Of a stretch of 34,156 nucleotides of DNA, positions 17,298 through 25,566 are shown one piece after another. The notes below the pieces were generated by a model. The model had not been told where the DNA came from. It worked only from the letters and a program-made list of their open reading frames with translations, and ran no database searches. The translations under genes were made by a program, and so were the position numbers. Source of the DNA: Thalassospira xianhensis MCCC 1A02616 (GTDB lineage Bacteria; Pseudomonadota; Alphaproteobacteria; Rhodospirillales; Thalassospiraceae); the NCBI RefSeq assembly GCF_003326475.1, contig NZ_JPWA01000043.1:1-34156 (forward strand). The letters run 5' to 3'. How positions within the stretch are numbered: position 1 is the stretch's first letter; every line of letters starts with the position of its first letter.

Positions 17298-18458
17298 ATG
17301 CCTGCACGCCGTATTGTCATCGGCATTGGTGTTTCACTGATTTCCCTTTGCGCAACAAGCGTAACCGCCTTTGCACTTGAAACGCAGAAGGCCCGCGAAA
17401 TCATGGATGCGATCCTGATGCAGAACGGCATATCCGCCACCGAAATGTCGGCGGAAAACAGCAATGGTGCCGTCATCTTCACCTATGACGATGTCCGCCT
17501 TGATCTCAGCGGTTATAGCTCGGCGCGTGAACTGGTCCTGGATGATGTCCGGGTCACGATGAACGATACCGATATCGCCAATCAGGTCGATATTGGCGTA
17601 ACCCTGCCCGAACGCGGCAAAATGCTGGCCGAAGCCACCAGTGACCAGCGCGAACTGACCATGCGCAAGGCACTGGGCAGCCTGCGCTGGGACCATGTTA
17701 ACGGTGTGCCGGTCAACTTCACCGGTTCGGCGGATTTCCTGATCGGTGATGAACCGGTCACGCGTAAACACTGGCTGATGAATGGCCTTGTCATTCGCTG
17801 GATGCCCGAAGAAGCCCGCATTTCATGGCAGGCCGCCGAGTGGACCGGACCGAACCGGGAAAAACTTGGCTCGGTCAAATCCACAAGCTTCCTGCTTTAT
17901 CCCGGTGAAAACGACGAAACCCATCTTGATTACGCCCATGACGGCCTGTGGCTGCCAAGCCTGCTGCAACCGCGCACCGTGCGCATCAAAAGCAGCAGCA
18001 CCGACCTGCCCTGGTCCGAAGCCCGGCCTATCCTGCAAAAGGGCTTTAACGACATGATGACCGGCCTTGCCCCGCGTGCGGCCCGTCGCCAGATCGCCAA
18101 TGACCTCTGGCAAAAGGCCGCCGATAACGGTGCCCCGGTCAAGATTGACGAAATCTATGTCGAAGGCCGTGGCCTCGAAGCACTGGGCAAGGGTGAATTC
18201 ATCGCCCAGAAAGCCGCGCGTTACGGCTTTTCGGGCCAACTTGACGTCGACCTGATCGGGCGCGAACGCCTGCAGGACCTGATCGGCACCCCGCAAAGCC
18301 CGACCCTGCTCGGTGCGCTGGTTCCCTTTGCCGTCGATGGCCTTGCAGCCGGTGAACCGGGCAAACAGGGCACGACGAATTACGACGTGGAACTGCTGCG
18401 CGATGGCCGGATTGTCGTGAATGGCATCACGGTATTTAGCGGCACAAGTGGCAGCTGA
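17298..18458 (+). CDS. Exported protein of unknown function
   Basis: This 386-residue protein has a Sec signal (RRIVIGIGVSLISLCATSVTAFA). The mature part is soluble, without cysteines or recognised motifs, and has repeated beta-like segments (FTYDDVRLDLSGYSSA, VDIGVTLPERG, LDYAHDGLWLP). It could belong to the alphaproteobacterial DUF2125-like group of exported proteins, but I cannot confirm this. The open frame begins at 17259. I chose the ATG at 17298, where a basic-hydrophobic signal starts and a G-rich GGGGGCC stretch precedes it. A VOC-fold gene follows 25 bases after the stop on the same strand, so they may form an operon. A CRP-like palindrome lies upstream. Confidence 0.78.
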   Translation: MPARRIVIGIGVSLISLCATSVTAFALETQKAREIMDAILMQNGISATEMSAENSNGAVIFTYDDVRLDLSGYSSARELVLDDVRVTMNDTDIANQVDIGVTLPERGKMLAEATSDQRELTMRKALGSLRWDHVNGVPVNFTGSADFLIGDEPVTRKHWLMNGLVIRWMPEEARISWQAAEWTGPNREKLGSVKSTSFLLYPGENDETHLDYAHDGLWLPSLLQPRTVRIKSSSTDLPWSEARPILQKGFNDMMTGLAPRAARRQIANDLWQKAADNGAPVKIDEIYVEGRGLEALGKGEFIAQKAARYGFSGQLDVDLIGRERLQDLIGTPQSPTLLGALVPFAVDGLAAGEPGKQGTTNYDVELLRDGRIVVNGITVFSGTSGS

Positions 18459-18483
18459 CAGCTTGGGGCGAACGGAAACCCAG

Positions 18484-18852
18484 ATGCCAATTACCTGTAA
18501 CCGGGTCGTTATTTACACCAGAAAAATCGATGAAATGATCCGCTTCTATGGCGATCTTTTCGTCTATCGCGCGGTCCGTCACGAGGGCGACCGCATTGTC
18601 GAACTGCGCCCGGCAACAGATGGGCTGATCCTGATGCTTCATCCTGCGGGCAAGGGACAGAAAGAAGGCCAGTCCCTCATCAAACTGGTCTTTGACGTCA
18701 AGAATGTCGACGCCTTCCGCAAACAACTGGTTGCCCGTGGCGTTGATGTCGGCCCGATCCATCAGGCGGATGGCTATCAGTTCGCCAATATGAAAGACCC
18801 GTCCGGAAATTCGGTTTCGATTTCCAGCCGGGCCTTTGCAGTCCGTTCCTGA
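18484..18852 (+). CDS. VOC-superfamily (glyoxalase/dioxygenase fold) protein
   Basis: This 122-residue protein has the paired beta-alpha-beta-beta-beta pattern of the vicinal oxygen chelate fold: CNRVVIYTRKIDEMIRFYGDLF in the first half and IKLVFDVKNVDAFRKQLVARG followed by FANMKDPSGNSVSIS in the second. This form includes glyoxalases, antibiotic-resistance proteins and extradiol dioxygenases. The usual metal-ligand pattern is incomplete here: FVYRAVRH-like residues replace the common His/Glu set, so enzyme activity is uncertain. The start is the ATG at 18484, with GGAAA 7 bases upstream, and not the longer frame from 18421 that overlaps the previous gene. Confidence 0.85.
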   Translation: MPITCNRVVIYTRKIDEMIRFYGDLFVYRAVRHEGDRIVELRPATDGLILMLHPAGKGQKEGQSLIKLVFDVKNVDAFRKQLVARGVDVGPIHQADGYQFANMKDPSGNSVSISSRAFAVRS

Positions 18853-18858
18853 CCGGGC

Positions 18859-19614
18859 TCAGATACCCTGCCCGCCGGAAACCTCGATCCGCTGGGCATT
18901 GACCCACCGATTGTCTTCTGACAGCAGGCTGGCAATCATCGGGCCGATATCATCAGGCACGCCCACCCGGCCAAGGGCCGTCATTTCGGCAAATACCTTG
19001 TTCAGATCCGGGGTATCACGCACCGCACCGCCAAGGAAGTCGGTTTCAATCGCGCCCGGTGCGACCGTATTGACCGCAATGCCGCGTACCCCAAACTCCT
19101 TGGCCATATAAAGGCTCAGCACCTCGACCGCGCCCTTGACCGCCGAATAGGCGGAAAATCCGGGGAATGCCCCCTTGGTCAGCCCCGAAGACAGATTGAC
19201 GATCCGCCCGCCATCGGCAATCAGCGGCAACAAAGCCTGCGTTAAGAAGAAAACCCCTTTGAAATGCACATCAACCAGCTTGTCGAACTGTGCCTCGGTG
19301 GTTTCGGCAATTGATGCCATGTCGCCATGACCGGCATTGTTGACAAGATGGTCAAACGTTTCCCGGCCCCAGACGTCGCGCAATCCGGTGCGCAGGTTTT
19401 CGGCAAAACCGGCAAAGCTGGAAATGTCAGCAACATCAAGCTTCAGGGCCAATGCCTTCCGCCCCATTGCCTTAATCTCCGAAACCACTGCATCGGCATC
19501 GTCAGAACGGCTGTGATAGGTCACGATTACATCCCCGCCGTGGCGGGCAATGGCAAGGGCGGTATTGCGGCCAAGGCCACGGCTGGAACCGGTTACAATT
19601 GAAATCTTGGTCAT
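18859..19614 (-). CDS. Short-chain dehydrogenase/reductase
   Basis: This 251-residue NAD(P)-dependent oxidoreductase has the classical SDR motifs: TGSSRGLG at residues 8-15, LVNNAGHGD, the LSSG serine and the YSAVK catalytic Tyr/Lys pair. The C-terminus EVSGGQGI is typical for the family. The nucleotide-binding turn with SRG favours NADP(H). The start ATG at 19614 has AAGGAG 7 bases before it. It is divergent from an AraC-type regulator gene, a frequent arrangement in which the regulator controls the reductase. The substrate is not apparent from the sequence. Confidence 0.92.
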   Translation of the reverse strand: MTKISIVTGSSRGLGRNTALAIARHGGDVIVTYHSRSDDADAVVSEIKAMGRKALALKLDVADISSFAGFAENLRTGLRDVWGRETFDHLVNNAGHGDMASIAETTEAQFDKLVDVHFKGVFFLTQALLPLIADGGRIVNLSSGLTKGAFPGFSAYSAVKGAVEVLSLYMAKEFGVRGIAVNTVAPGAIETDFLGGAVRDTPDLNKVFAEMTALGRVGVPDDIGPMIASLLSEDNRWVNAQRIEVSGGQGI

Positions 19615-19718
19615 CGGACAACTCCTTGGTTTGGTGATGTTGGTTCACGCTGTTTGGTGTTGTCCGTTATACTGCTGCCCCCTCCCGCCCGTCGTTGCCG
19701 GAACCTCGGCATACTTAG

Positions 19719-19764
19719 CCTAATCCTCCAAACCATATTTACGACGATATCAATCGGGATTAGG
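19719..19764. promoter_or_regulatory. Inverted repeat between SDR and AraC genes, possible operator
   Basis: CCTAATCC (19719-19726) and its exact complement GGATTAGG (19757-19764) are separated by 30 bases. The right arm ends 8 bases before the araC-type start codon and overlaps its AGGA ribosome-binding site. The spacing would suit two bound AraC-type monomers. No experimental basis is available. Confidence 0.45.
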
Positions 19765-19772
19765 ATCACGGC

Positions 19773-20675
19773 ATGACAAACGCGCTTCTCACCTCGGTCC
19801 GGTCATGGCTTGATACCCGCTCCATCGACAGCGGACTGGCCCAGACACCCATTCCCGGCCTGACGACCATCCGGTCCGTCACGCCAAGCGGGCTGGATTA
19901 TGCCATCTCCCGCCCGCTGGTTTGCCTTATCCTTCAGGGCAGCAAGCAGGTTGCCCTTGGCAATCGGACCCTCACCCTGCGCCCGGGTGATACCCTTCTG
20001 ATCACGGCCGATGTCCCGACCGTAAGCCAGATCACCGATGCCAGTTCCGATGCGCCCTATATGTCGCTGGTGCTTGATCTCGATCCATCGGTGATTGCCG
20101 ACCTGTCATTGCAGATGGGCACCCCGCCGCAAAGCGATGATGCCGCCGTCATTGTCGCCCCCACCGATGCCGAGGTCGCCGATACTGCCCTTCGCCTGAT
20201 GCGTCTGCTTGATCGTCCCGATGCCGTTCCGATGCTCCATCAATCCCTGATCCGCGAATTGCATTACTGGCTTCTGACCAGCCCGCATGGCGCTGCCATC
20301 CGCCAGCTTGGCTGGCCCGACAGCCATACCCAGCGCGTGGCACGTGCGGTCGCCATCCTGCGCGAGGAATTCAGCGAACCTCTGCCGGTGGATCGACTTG
20401 CCGCAACTGCGGGCATGAGCCCATCCTCGTTTTACCAGCATTTCAAAACCGTGACCTCGCTGTCCCCGCGACAGTTTCAAAAACAGCTTCGCCTGATCGA
20501 GGCACGCCGCCTGATCATGGCCGAAGGCATGACCGCAAGCAGTGCCGCCTATGATGTCGGCTATGAAAGCGTGTCGCAGTTCACACGCGAATATCGCCGC
20601 ATGTTTGGCATGCCGCCGGCCACCGACCGCGATATGGCGCGGGAACAATCGCCTGCATCCCGGGCCGCCGAATAA
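19773..20675 (+). CDS. AraC-family transcriptional regulator
   Basis: This 300-residue protein has an AraC-type N-terminal cupin-like domain (SRPLVCLILQGSKQVALGNRT, then LRPGDTLLITADVPTVSQ). A C-terminal double helix-turn-helix follows at about 195-280 (PLPVDRLAATAGMSPSSFYQHFKTVT, RQFQKQLRLIEARRLI, SSAAYDVGYESVSQFTREYRRMFG). The N-terminal part matches the AraC_N (PF06719-type) group often found next to oxidoreductases. AGGA lies 7 bases before the ATG. It is divergent from the SDR gene with an inverted repeat between, so it probably controls it. The inducer is unknown. Confidence 0.92.
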   Translation: MTNALLTSVRSWLDTRSIDSGLAQTPIPGLTTIRSVTPSGLDYAISRPLVCLILQGSKQVALGNRTLTLRPGDTLLITADVPTVSQITDASSDAPYMSLVLDLDPSVIADLSLQMGTPPQSDDAAVIVAPTDAEVADTALRLMRLLDRPDAVPMLHQSLIRELHYWLLTSPHGAAIRQLGWPDSHTQRVARAVAILREEFSEPLPVDRLAATAGMSPSSFYQHFKTVTSLSPRQFQKQLRLIEARRLIMAEGMTASSAAYDVGYESVSQFTREYRRMFGMPPATDRDMAREQSPASRAAE

Positions 20676-20724
20676 CAACATCACCTTTCCCTGATAATTC
20701 TACAGTGCTGCGCGTGACATCCTG

Positions 20725-20753
20725 TTGACGGGCCGTGTCGAACTTCGCATGAT
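20725..20753 (+). promoter_or_regulatory. Putative promoter of the ABC importer operon
   Basis: TTGACG (20725-20730) is separated by 17 bases from CATGAT (20748-20753). It lies 59 bases before the binding-protein start. The -35 is good, the -10 moderate. Confidence 0.45.
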
Positions 20754-20784
20754 CCGTTGGCAGGGTCGGTCTGCCACATACCGG

Positions 20785-20798
20785 CCTGATAAATCAGG
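20785..20798 (+). promoter_or_regulatory. Small hairpin overlapping the ribosome-binding site of the binding-protein gene
   Basis: CCTGA (20785-20789) pairs with TCAGG (20794-20798) around a TAAA loop, and the AGG of the right arm begins the Shine-Dalgarno sequence AGGGAG (20796-20801). Folding would compete with ribosome binding. The stem is short, so the effect is uncertain. Confidence 0.35.
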
Positions 20799-20812
20799 GA
20801 GCTTCGTAAAAA

Positions 20813-21799
20813 ATGAAAATCTTCAAATCCGGTCCGCTTTCCGGTCTTCTGATTGCTGGCGCGATGCTGGGGGCCATCAGCACCGCCTCTGCCGAACCAA
20901 TCAGGGTCGGCATTGCCAATTTCGGTGAACATCCGCAGTTGAACGCCGCCATCGCCGGTTTCAAGGAAGGCATGGAAAGCGGCGGCTTTGCCGAGGGAAC
21001 CGACGTTGTCTATTCCGAAAGCCACACCAATTTTGATGCGTCTCTGGTGCCCCAGATGATCGCCAAATTGCAGGCCGAAAATCCCAAACTGATCTTTACC
21101 GTCACCACCCCGGTTTCCCAGATCGCCAAGAAAGCATTGGCCGGATCGGGCATTCCGATCGTGTTTTCCGCCGTGACCGACCCGGTCGCCGCCAAGCTGG
21201 TCCCGTCGTGGGAAGCCGGTGATGAAGGCATGACCGGTGCATCGGACTTGCAGGATATCGATGCGGTTCTGGAATTCACCAAACTGCTGCTGCCGAATGC
21301 CAAACGTCTTGCCCTGCCCTATAACCCGGGCGAAGCCAATGACGTGGCCCTGCTTGAAAAGGTGCAGGAACTGGCCCCGGCACACTTCCTTGAAGTCGTC
21401 CCAGTTGGAATTGATAACGTCAATGATATCCAGCAGCGCATCACGTCGGTCGCTGGCAAGGCCGATGTCATCTACACCCCGGCATCAAACCTGATCCAGC
21501 CGGCGATTGCCGCGGTTTCGGCGGCTGCGCGCCAGATCGGCGTTCCGATTGTCAATTCCGATAGCTCGGCCGTTGCCAATGGCACCGTGCCTGCCAGCTT
21601 CTCGGTCGATTATGCGCAGGTCGGCTTAAGTGCCGGCATCATTGCGGCGGAGATCCTCAATGGCAAGGACGCGGCATCCATCGCGCCGTCCAAACCATCC
21701 TATGTCAATCACGAGCCACTGATTTCGAAAAAAGCCGCCGATGCCTTTGGCATCACCATTCCCGAGGCACTCGCCAATTGCGGCTGCGTCGTCGAATAA
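20813..21799 (+). CDS. ABC transporter substrate-binding protein, TrpX-like
   Basis: This 328-residue exported binding protein belongs to the PF04392/TrpX type. The signal peptide (LSGLLIAGAMLGAISTASA) ends near residue 27. It is followed by the typical IRVGIANFGEHPQLNAAI, then IFTVTTPVSQIAKKAL, IPIVFSAVTDPVAAKLV, ADVIYTPASNLIQPAI and the IGVPIVNSDSSAVANGTVPA stretch. It captures a small solute in the periplasm for the membrane complex encoded downstream. Related systems include the tryptophan importer TrpXYZ, but the substrate cannot be derived here. The start has AGGGAG 11 bases upstream, partly within a small hairpin. Confidence 0.9.
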   Translation: MKIFKSGPLSGLLIAGAMLGAISTASAEPIRVGIANFGEHPQLNAAIAGFKEGMESGGFAEGTDVVYSESHTNFDASLVPQMIAKLQAENPKLIFTVTTPVSQIAKKALAGSGIPIVFSAVTDPVAAKLVPSWEAGDEGMTGASDLQDIDAVLEFTKLLLPNAKRLALPYNPGEANDVALLEKVQELAPAHFLEVVPVGIDNVNDIQQRITSVAGKADVIYTPASNLIQPAIAAVSAAARQIGVPIVNSDSSAVANGTVPASFSVDYAQVGLSAGIIAAEILNGKDAASIAPSKPSYVNHEPLISKKAADAFGITIPEALANCGCVVE

Positions 21800-21882
21800 G
21801 CTGATCCGGCCTCACATTACATTTGGCGCCCCGCATTCCGGTATCACCGGGGGGCGCCAATGTTGCTTTACGGAGGATACGG

Positions 21883-22662
21883 ATGCTTGAAATCCGGTCT
21901 GCACGAAAAACCTTTTACAAAGGCCAGCCCGACGAAAAAGTCGCGCTTGATGATCTTTCGCTGACACTTCAAACCGGCGAATTCGGTGTTGTCATCGGCT
22001 CCAACGGGGCAGGCAAAAGCACGATGCTAAACGCCGTTTCCGGCGCGATGCCCCTTGATCGCGGCCAGATCCTGATCAATGGCGATGATGTCACCAACAC
22101 GCCCGTGCATAAACGCGCCATGCGGATTGCGCGTGTGTTTCAGGACCCGATGCTGGGTACTGCCGCCAGCATGACGGTTGCCGAAAACATGCTGCTTGCC
22201 GAACTGCGCAGCAAAAGCCGCACATTTGCCCGTGGGCTTAATCCCAAACGTCTTGCTGATTACAAGGAACGCCTGTCGATCCTGGGTCTTGGCCTTGAAA
22301 ACCGGCTTGATACCCGTGTTGAACTGCTATCTGGCGGGCAACGCCAATCGCTATCCCTCATCATGGCGGTCGGCGGATCGCCCGATCTGCTGCTGCTTGA
22401 TGAACATACCGCCGCCCTTGACCCGCGCACTGCCGATCTTGTCATGGGGGCAACCGTGCGCGCGGTTGATGCGCTTAAACTCACCACCCTGATGGTCACC
22501 CATAACATGCAGCACGCGGTTGATTACGGCCACCGCGTCATCATGCTGGACGCCGGAAAGGTCAAACTGGAAATCGGCGGCGAAGAAAAGGCCGGTGTCA
22601 CGGTGGCAAAGCTGATCGATCATTTCTCGGTCAAATCCGATGCCATGTTGCTGGGGGCCTGA
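21883..22662 (+). CDS. ABC transporter ATP-binding protein, TrpZ-like
   Basis: This 259-residue ATPase energises the importer. Walker A is GSNGAGKST near residue 43. The signature is LSGGQRQSLSL, and Walker B is LLLLDEHTAALD followed by the switch-His segment MVTHNM. The open frame begins at 21823. I chose the ATG at 21883 because GGAGG lies about 6 bases before it and MLEIRSARKTFYKG is a normal ABC start. It lies 83 bases after the binding-protein stop, and its TGA is followed directly by the permease start, so the three are one operon. Confidence 0.95.
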   Translation: MLEIRSARKTFYKGQPDEKVALDDLSLTLQTGEFGVVIGSNGAGKSTMLNAVSGAMPLDRGQILINGDDVTNTPVHKRAMRIARVFQDPMLGTAASMTVAENMLLAELRSKSRTFARGLNPKRLADYKERLSILGLGLENRLDTRVELLSGGQRQSLSLIMAVGGSPDLLLLDEHTAALDPRTADLVMGATVRAVDALKLTTLMVTHNMQHAVDYGHRVIMLDAGKVKLEIGGEEKAGVTVAKLIDHFSVKSDAMLLGA

Positions 22663-22665
22663 TTG

Positions 22666-23592
22666 ATGATGGAATTCCTCTCTTCGACCTTCACAAGCTA
22701 TGTGGCGCTGGTCCCGGTAACATTGGCCCAAAGCCTTATTCTGGCTTTCGTCGTCATGGGCATCATGATCCCGTTCCGTACCCTGCATTTCCCCGACCTC
22801 ACCAGCGAAGGCGCCTATCCGCTGGGCGGCTGTGTTGCCGGGGTATTGATTGCCGCCGGGGTCAATCCGGCTTTGGCAATCATCGCCGCCCTTCTGTGTG
22901 GTTTTGCTGCTGGTTGTTGCACGGCACTTATTCATCTGCGGTTCCGCATCCATACGCTTCTGGCCGGGATCCTGATGATGACGATGCTTTACAGCATCAA
23001 TCTGCGCATCATGGGCAAATCGAACCTGTCGATCTTTGGCACCGGTTCGGTCTTTGACTGGGCGCCCTTCGTCACGCCGGGCTTCCCGGCGGCCAAGATC
23101 ATCATTGCCGGGATCATCGGGGCGGCGGTGTTCGTGGCGCTCAACTGGTTTTTCAAAACCGAAAAGGGCACGGCCATGCGCGCGGTCGGCGCCAACCCCG
23201 CAATGGCCGAAGCACAAGGCATTTCCGTCTGGGTTTCGACCATCGGCGGTGTTGGCCTCGCCAGTGCCTTTTCGGCCACCAGTGGCGCGCTTATGGTCCA
23301 GTCACAGGGCTTTGCCGATGTGAATATGGGCCTTGGCATCCTGATCAATGGTCTGGCAGCACTCATGATCGGCGAGGCGATTGTTGGCAAACACAGCGTC
23401 TTCCGCCAACTCCTCGCTCCGTTTGTCGGTGCGATCATCTATTATCAGTTGGTGTCGCTCTGCCTGGCCGCCGGTATGCCCCCGCCTGATCTCAAACTGG
23501 CAACCGGGCTTTTCGTGCTTGCCATGCTGGCCCTACCCAGCCTCAAACGCGGTCGCGGCGGTGCCCCAGCCCGCGAAAAGTTCCGCGAATAG
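22666..23592 (+). CDS. ABC transporter permease, TrpY-like
   Basis: This is a 308-residue inner-membrane permease with about eight to nine hydrophobic segments (LVPVTLAQSLILAFVVMGIMI, VNPALAIIAALLCGFAAGCC, IIIAGIIGAAVFVALNWFF and others). It contains the cytoplasmic motif TAMRAVGANPAMAEAQGI, the ATPase-coupling loop of the branched-chain amino acid/TrpY permease family. It pairs with the TrpX-like binding protein and TrpZ-like ATPase upstream. The ATG at 22666 (or the adjacent ATG at 22669) follows the ATPase stop by three bases. A strong terminator follows. Confidence 0.92.
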   Translation: MMEFLSSTFTSYVALVPVTLAQSLILAFVVMGIMIPFRTLHFPDLTSEGAYPLGGCVAGVLIAAGVNPALAIIAALLCGFAAGCCTALIHLRFRIHTLLAGILMMTMLYSINLRIMGKSNLSIFGTGSVFDWAPFVTPGFPAAKIIIAGIIGAAVFVALNWFFKTEKGTAMRAVGANPAMAEAQGISVWVSTIGGVGLASAFSATSGALMVQSQGFADVNMGLGILINGLAALMIGEAIVGKHSVFRQLLAPFVGAIIYYQLVSLCLAAGMPPPDLKLATGLFVLAMLALPSLKRGRGGAPAREKFRE

Positions 23593-23599
23593 AAACAAC

Positions 23600-23627
23600 G
23601 GGCGGGGTCACATGATCCCGCCCTTTT
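23600..23627 (+). terminator. Rho-independent terminator of the ABC importer operon
   Basis: GGGCGGGGTC (23600-23609) pairs with GATCCCGCCC (23614-23623) with one G-T wobble and a 4-base loop, followed by TTTT. It begins 8 bases after the permease stop codon. Confidence 0.85.
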
Positions 23628-23656
23628 CCGATCCCCAAAGACCACACTTGCCGCCC

Positions 23657-23740
23657 GATGGATGCCCGCCTGCGCGGGCATGACGACCATAAGGGTAACA
23701 TTCCCCTAAACCGTCACTCCCGCGAAGGCAGGAGTCCATC
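23657..23740. repeat. Pair of inverted dispersed palindromic repeats (REP-like)
   Basis: Two related 29-base elements lie in opposite orientation, at 23657-23685 (core ATGCCCGCCTGCGCGGGCAT) and 23712-23740 (core CTCCCGCGAAGGCAGGAG). Each is itself a hairpin, and both share the flanks GATGGA and TGACG. Elements of the form GGAxxCCCGCCTxCGCGGGxxTGACG are widespread dispersed repeats in proteobacterial genomes. They sit between the importer terminator and the broken methyltransferase. Confidence 0.7.
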
Positions 23741-23755
23741 GCGCCACAGGTTCCC

Positions 23756-24408
23756 CTACCGACGCGCGGTGCCCACGCGCTCAAAAAACAGTACGATATC
23801 GCTGACGTCGGCAACCTGCCCCCCCGGCCCGGTCACCTTGCGCGTCATATTCCCGGGTTTATGCAAAATCCATTCACCCGGCGCTGGGGCAAAGGCATCA
23901 AGTTCCTCCTGCAAGCTCGGAAATTCATGCTGGCCATTTCCCTTGCGCCACGGCGGGGCCGATGCGTGCGCGATACACAGGAAATATCCGCCCGGCACCA
24001 GCTTTGCCATCGCACGCCGAAGGATATCGGCCCGCGCAAGGGCCACCGGCGACTGGAAATAGGACGCGGTCACCAAATCATATTCCCCGTCCGGCATCTC
24101 GTGTTCCAGATCGCAGGCAACAACCGTACCCGCCCGGCAAGGTCACTCCCCAACAGACGCTTCTGCGCCCGCGCAATCGCGGTTTGCGAAATATCAGCCC
24201 CCGTCACATCCCAGCCCCGCCCGGCCAGCCAAAGCGCATCATCCCCATGCGAACAGCCAATATCCAATGCCCGCCCCGGCGTCAGGTCGGCCACATACCG
24301 CACCAGCAACTCCCCCGGATTACCCGAATAGTCGGTCTTTTTTGTCCGGTAATGATCTTCCCAGAATTCAACCGGGTTGTTTTCCCGCCGTTCGGTCGCG
24401 TTTTGCAT
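23756..24408 (-). pseudogene. Frameshifted class I SAM-dependent methyltransferase
   Basis: Two adjoining frames on the minus strand together make one methyltransferase. The first, from ATG 24408 (AAGGAG 8 bases before it), begins MQNATERRENNPVEFWEDHYR. It has the SAM-binding motif ALDIGCSHGDDALWLAGRGWDVTGADIS and then loses its frame near ...LAGRV. The second frame continues VVACDLEHEMPDGEYDLVTASYFQSPV and runs to 23756 with LVPGGYFLCIAH. One base appears to be missing near 24126-24131, in the stretch GGGTACGG on the minus strand. The protein resembles TehB/thiopurine-type or other small-molecule methyltransferases. It is either a real pseudogene or an assembly or sequencing error; the sequence alone cannot decide. 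Confidence 0.8.
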
Positions 24409-24500
24409 CGAAAATGCTCCTTCATCACAAGCCACATCGAATCACGTAACTTATGATGTATCGTAAAAGCCATTCCCGTCAAGCGCCACTAAACAAGACA

Positions 24501-24545
24501 GCCGAAAACAAAACAGCCCGGCGGAATAGTGACTGCCGGGCTGTT
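24501..24545 (-). terminator. Terminator after the dienelactone-hydrolase-like gene
   Basis: AACAGCCCGGC (24512-24522) pairs with GCCGGGCTGTT (24535-24545). On the minus strand it is followed by TTGTTTTCGG. It lies 26 bases after the stop at 24572. Confidence 0.8.
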
Positions 24546-24571
24546 AATAAATGTGCAGGCTGCAACGCAGT

Positions 24572-25462
24572 TCAGCTCAGATATTTATTGAACCACGCAA
24601 TCGTGCGGTCCCAGGCAAACTTGGCCTGCTCCTCGTCATAGCGGGGGGTTGAATCATTATGGAACCCGTGATTGGCGCCTGGATAGATATAGGCCTCATA
24701 AACCTTGTTATGTTCCTTTAATGCCGCCTCATATGCAGGCCATCCTTCATTGATCCGCTCGTCCAGTTCGCCGTAATGCAATAGCAACGGCGCCTGAATG
24801 CGCGGCACATCGGCCACGTCCGCCTGACGGCCGTAAAACGGCACAGCAGCACCAAGTTCCGGATAGGCCACCGCCGCGGCATTCGACACACCCCCGCCAT
24901 AACAAAAACCGGTTATGCCGGTTTTGCCGGTGGTTGCCTCATGCGCGGTCAGGAATTCGATGGCGGCAAAGAAATCATTCATAAGCTTGGTCGGGTCGAC
25001 CTGACGCTGCAATTCGCGCCCCTTGTCATCATTGCCCGGATATCCGCCAACCGATGTCAGCCCATCCGGGGCAAGGGCAATAAAACCGGCCTTGGCCACC
25101 CGGCGCGCCACATCCTCGATATAGGGATTAAGCCCGCGATTTTCGTGCACCACCACCACGCCGGGGACCTTGCCCGTCAGATTTGCGGGCTTCACCATAT
25201 AGCCCCGCACCTCGCCATGGCCGTTGGGCGACGGATACATGATATATTCGGCGACAATATCGGGATCGGTAAACTCAACCTGTGTCGCAAGTGCATAGTC
25301 CGGACTAAGCGACGCCAGAACCGACATTGCGGTGACCCCACCGACAGTATATTTCGCGGCCCGGTCAAGAAATTCGCGCCGCGAAATGATCCCGTGCGCA
25401 TAAAAATCATAAAGCTCAAGCAATTGCGGCGAGAAATCTTTGGCCGTCAAACGGTTCATCAT
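24572..25462 (-). CDS. Dienelactone hydrolase family protein with Tat signal
   Basis: This is a 296-residue alpha/beta hydrolase. The DLH triad is visible as Cys187 in GFCYGGGVSNAA, Asp234 in HYGELDERIN and a His in GANHGFHND (265 or 268). The Glu107 in VVVHENRGLNPYIEDVARR is also characteristic of the family. The N-terminus holds SRREFLDRA (residues 27-35) followed by a hydrophobic stretch (VGGVTAMSVLASLSP), which fits a twin-arginine export signal. The enzyme would therefore be folded before export and act in the periplasm. The substrate is unknown; the family cleaves lactones and esters. It has its own promoter region with a palindrome upstream and a terminator downstream. GGGAG lies just before the tandem ATG start. 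Confidence 0.9.
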   Translation of the reverse strand: MMNRLTAKDFSPQLLELYDFYAHGIISRREFLDRAAKYTVGGVTAMSVLASLSPDYALATQVEFTDPDIVAEYIMYPSPNGHGEVRGYMVKPANLTGKVPGVVVVHENRGLNPYIEDVARRVAKAGFIALAPDGLTSVGGYPGNDDKGRELQRQVDPTKLMNDFFAAIEFLTAHEATTGKTGITGFCYGGGVSNAAAVAYPELGAAVPFYGRQADVADVPRIQAPLLLHYGELDERINEGWPAYEAALKEHNKVYEAYIYPGANHGFHNDSTPRYDEEQAKFAWDRTIAWFNKYLS

Positions 25463-25566
25463 ATGCTCCCTTCGGGATTAACCGGGGCGGAAATCATGAA
25501 TTCGGTGGCAAGGATGCGAAAAGTTTTCGGCAATCCGCATCGGCAGGCAAATCACAAATCCGCTAT

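Noticed and set aside
20681..21385. 234-residue minus-strand open frame
   Set aside because: It is antisense to the TrpX-like binding protein, which has a clear signal peptide and family motifs.
22351..23217. 288-residue minus-strand open frame
   Set aside because: It spans the ATPase-permease junction in antisense; both of those genes are well supported.
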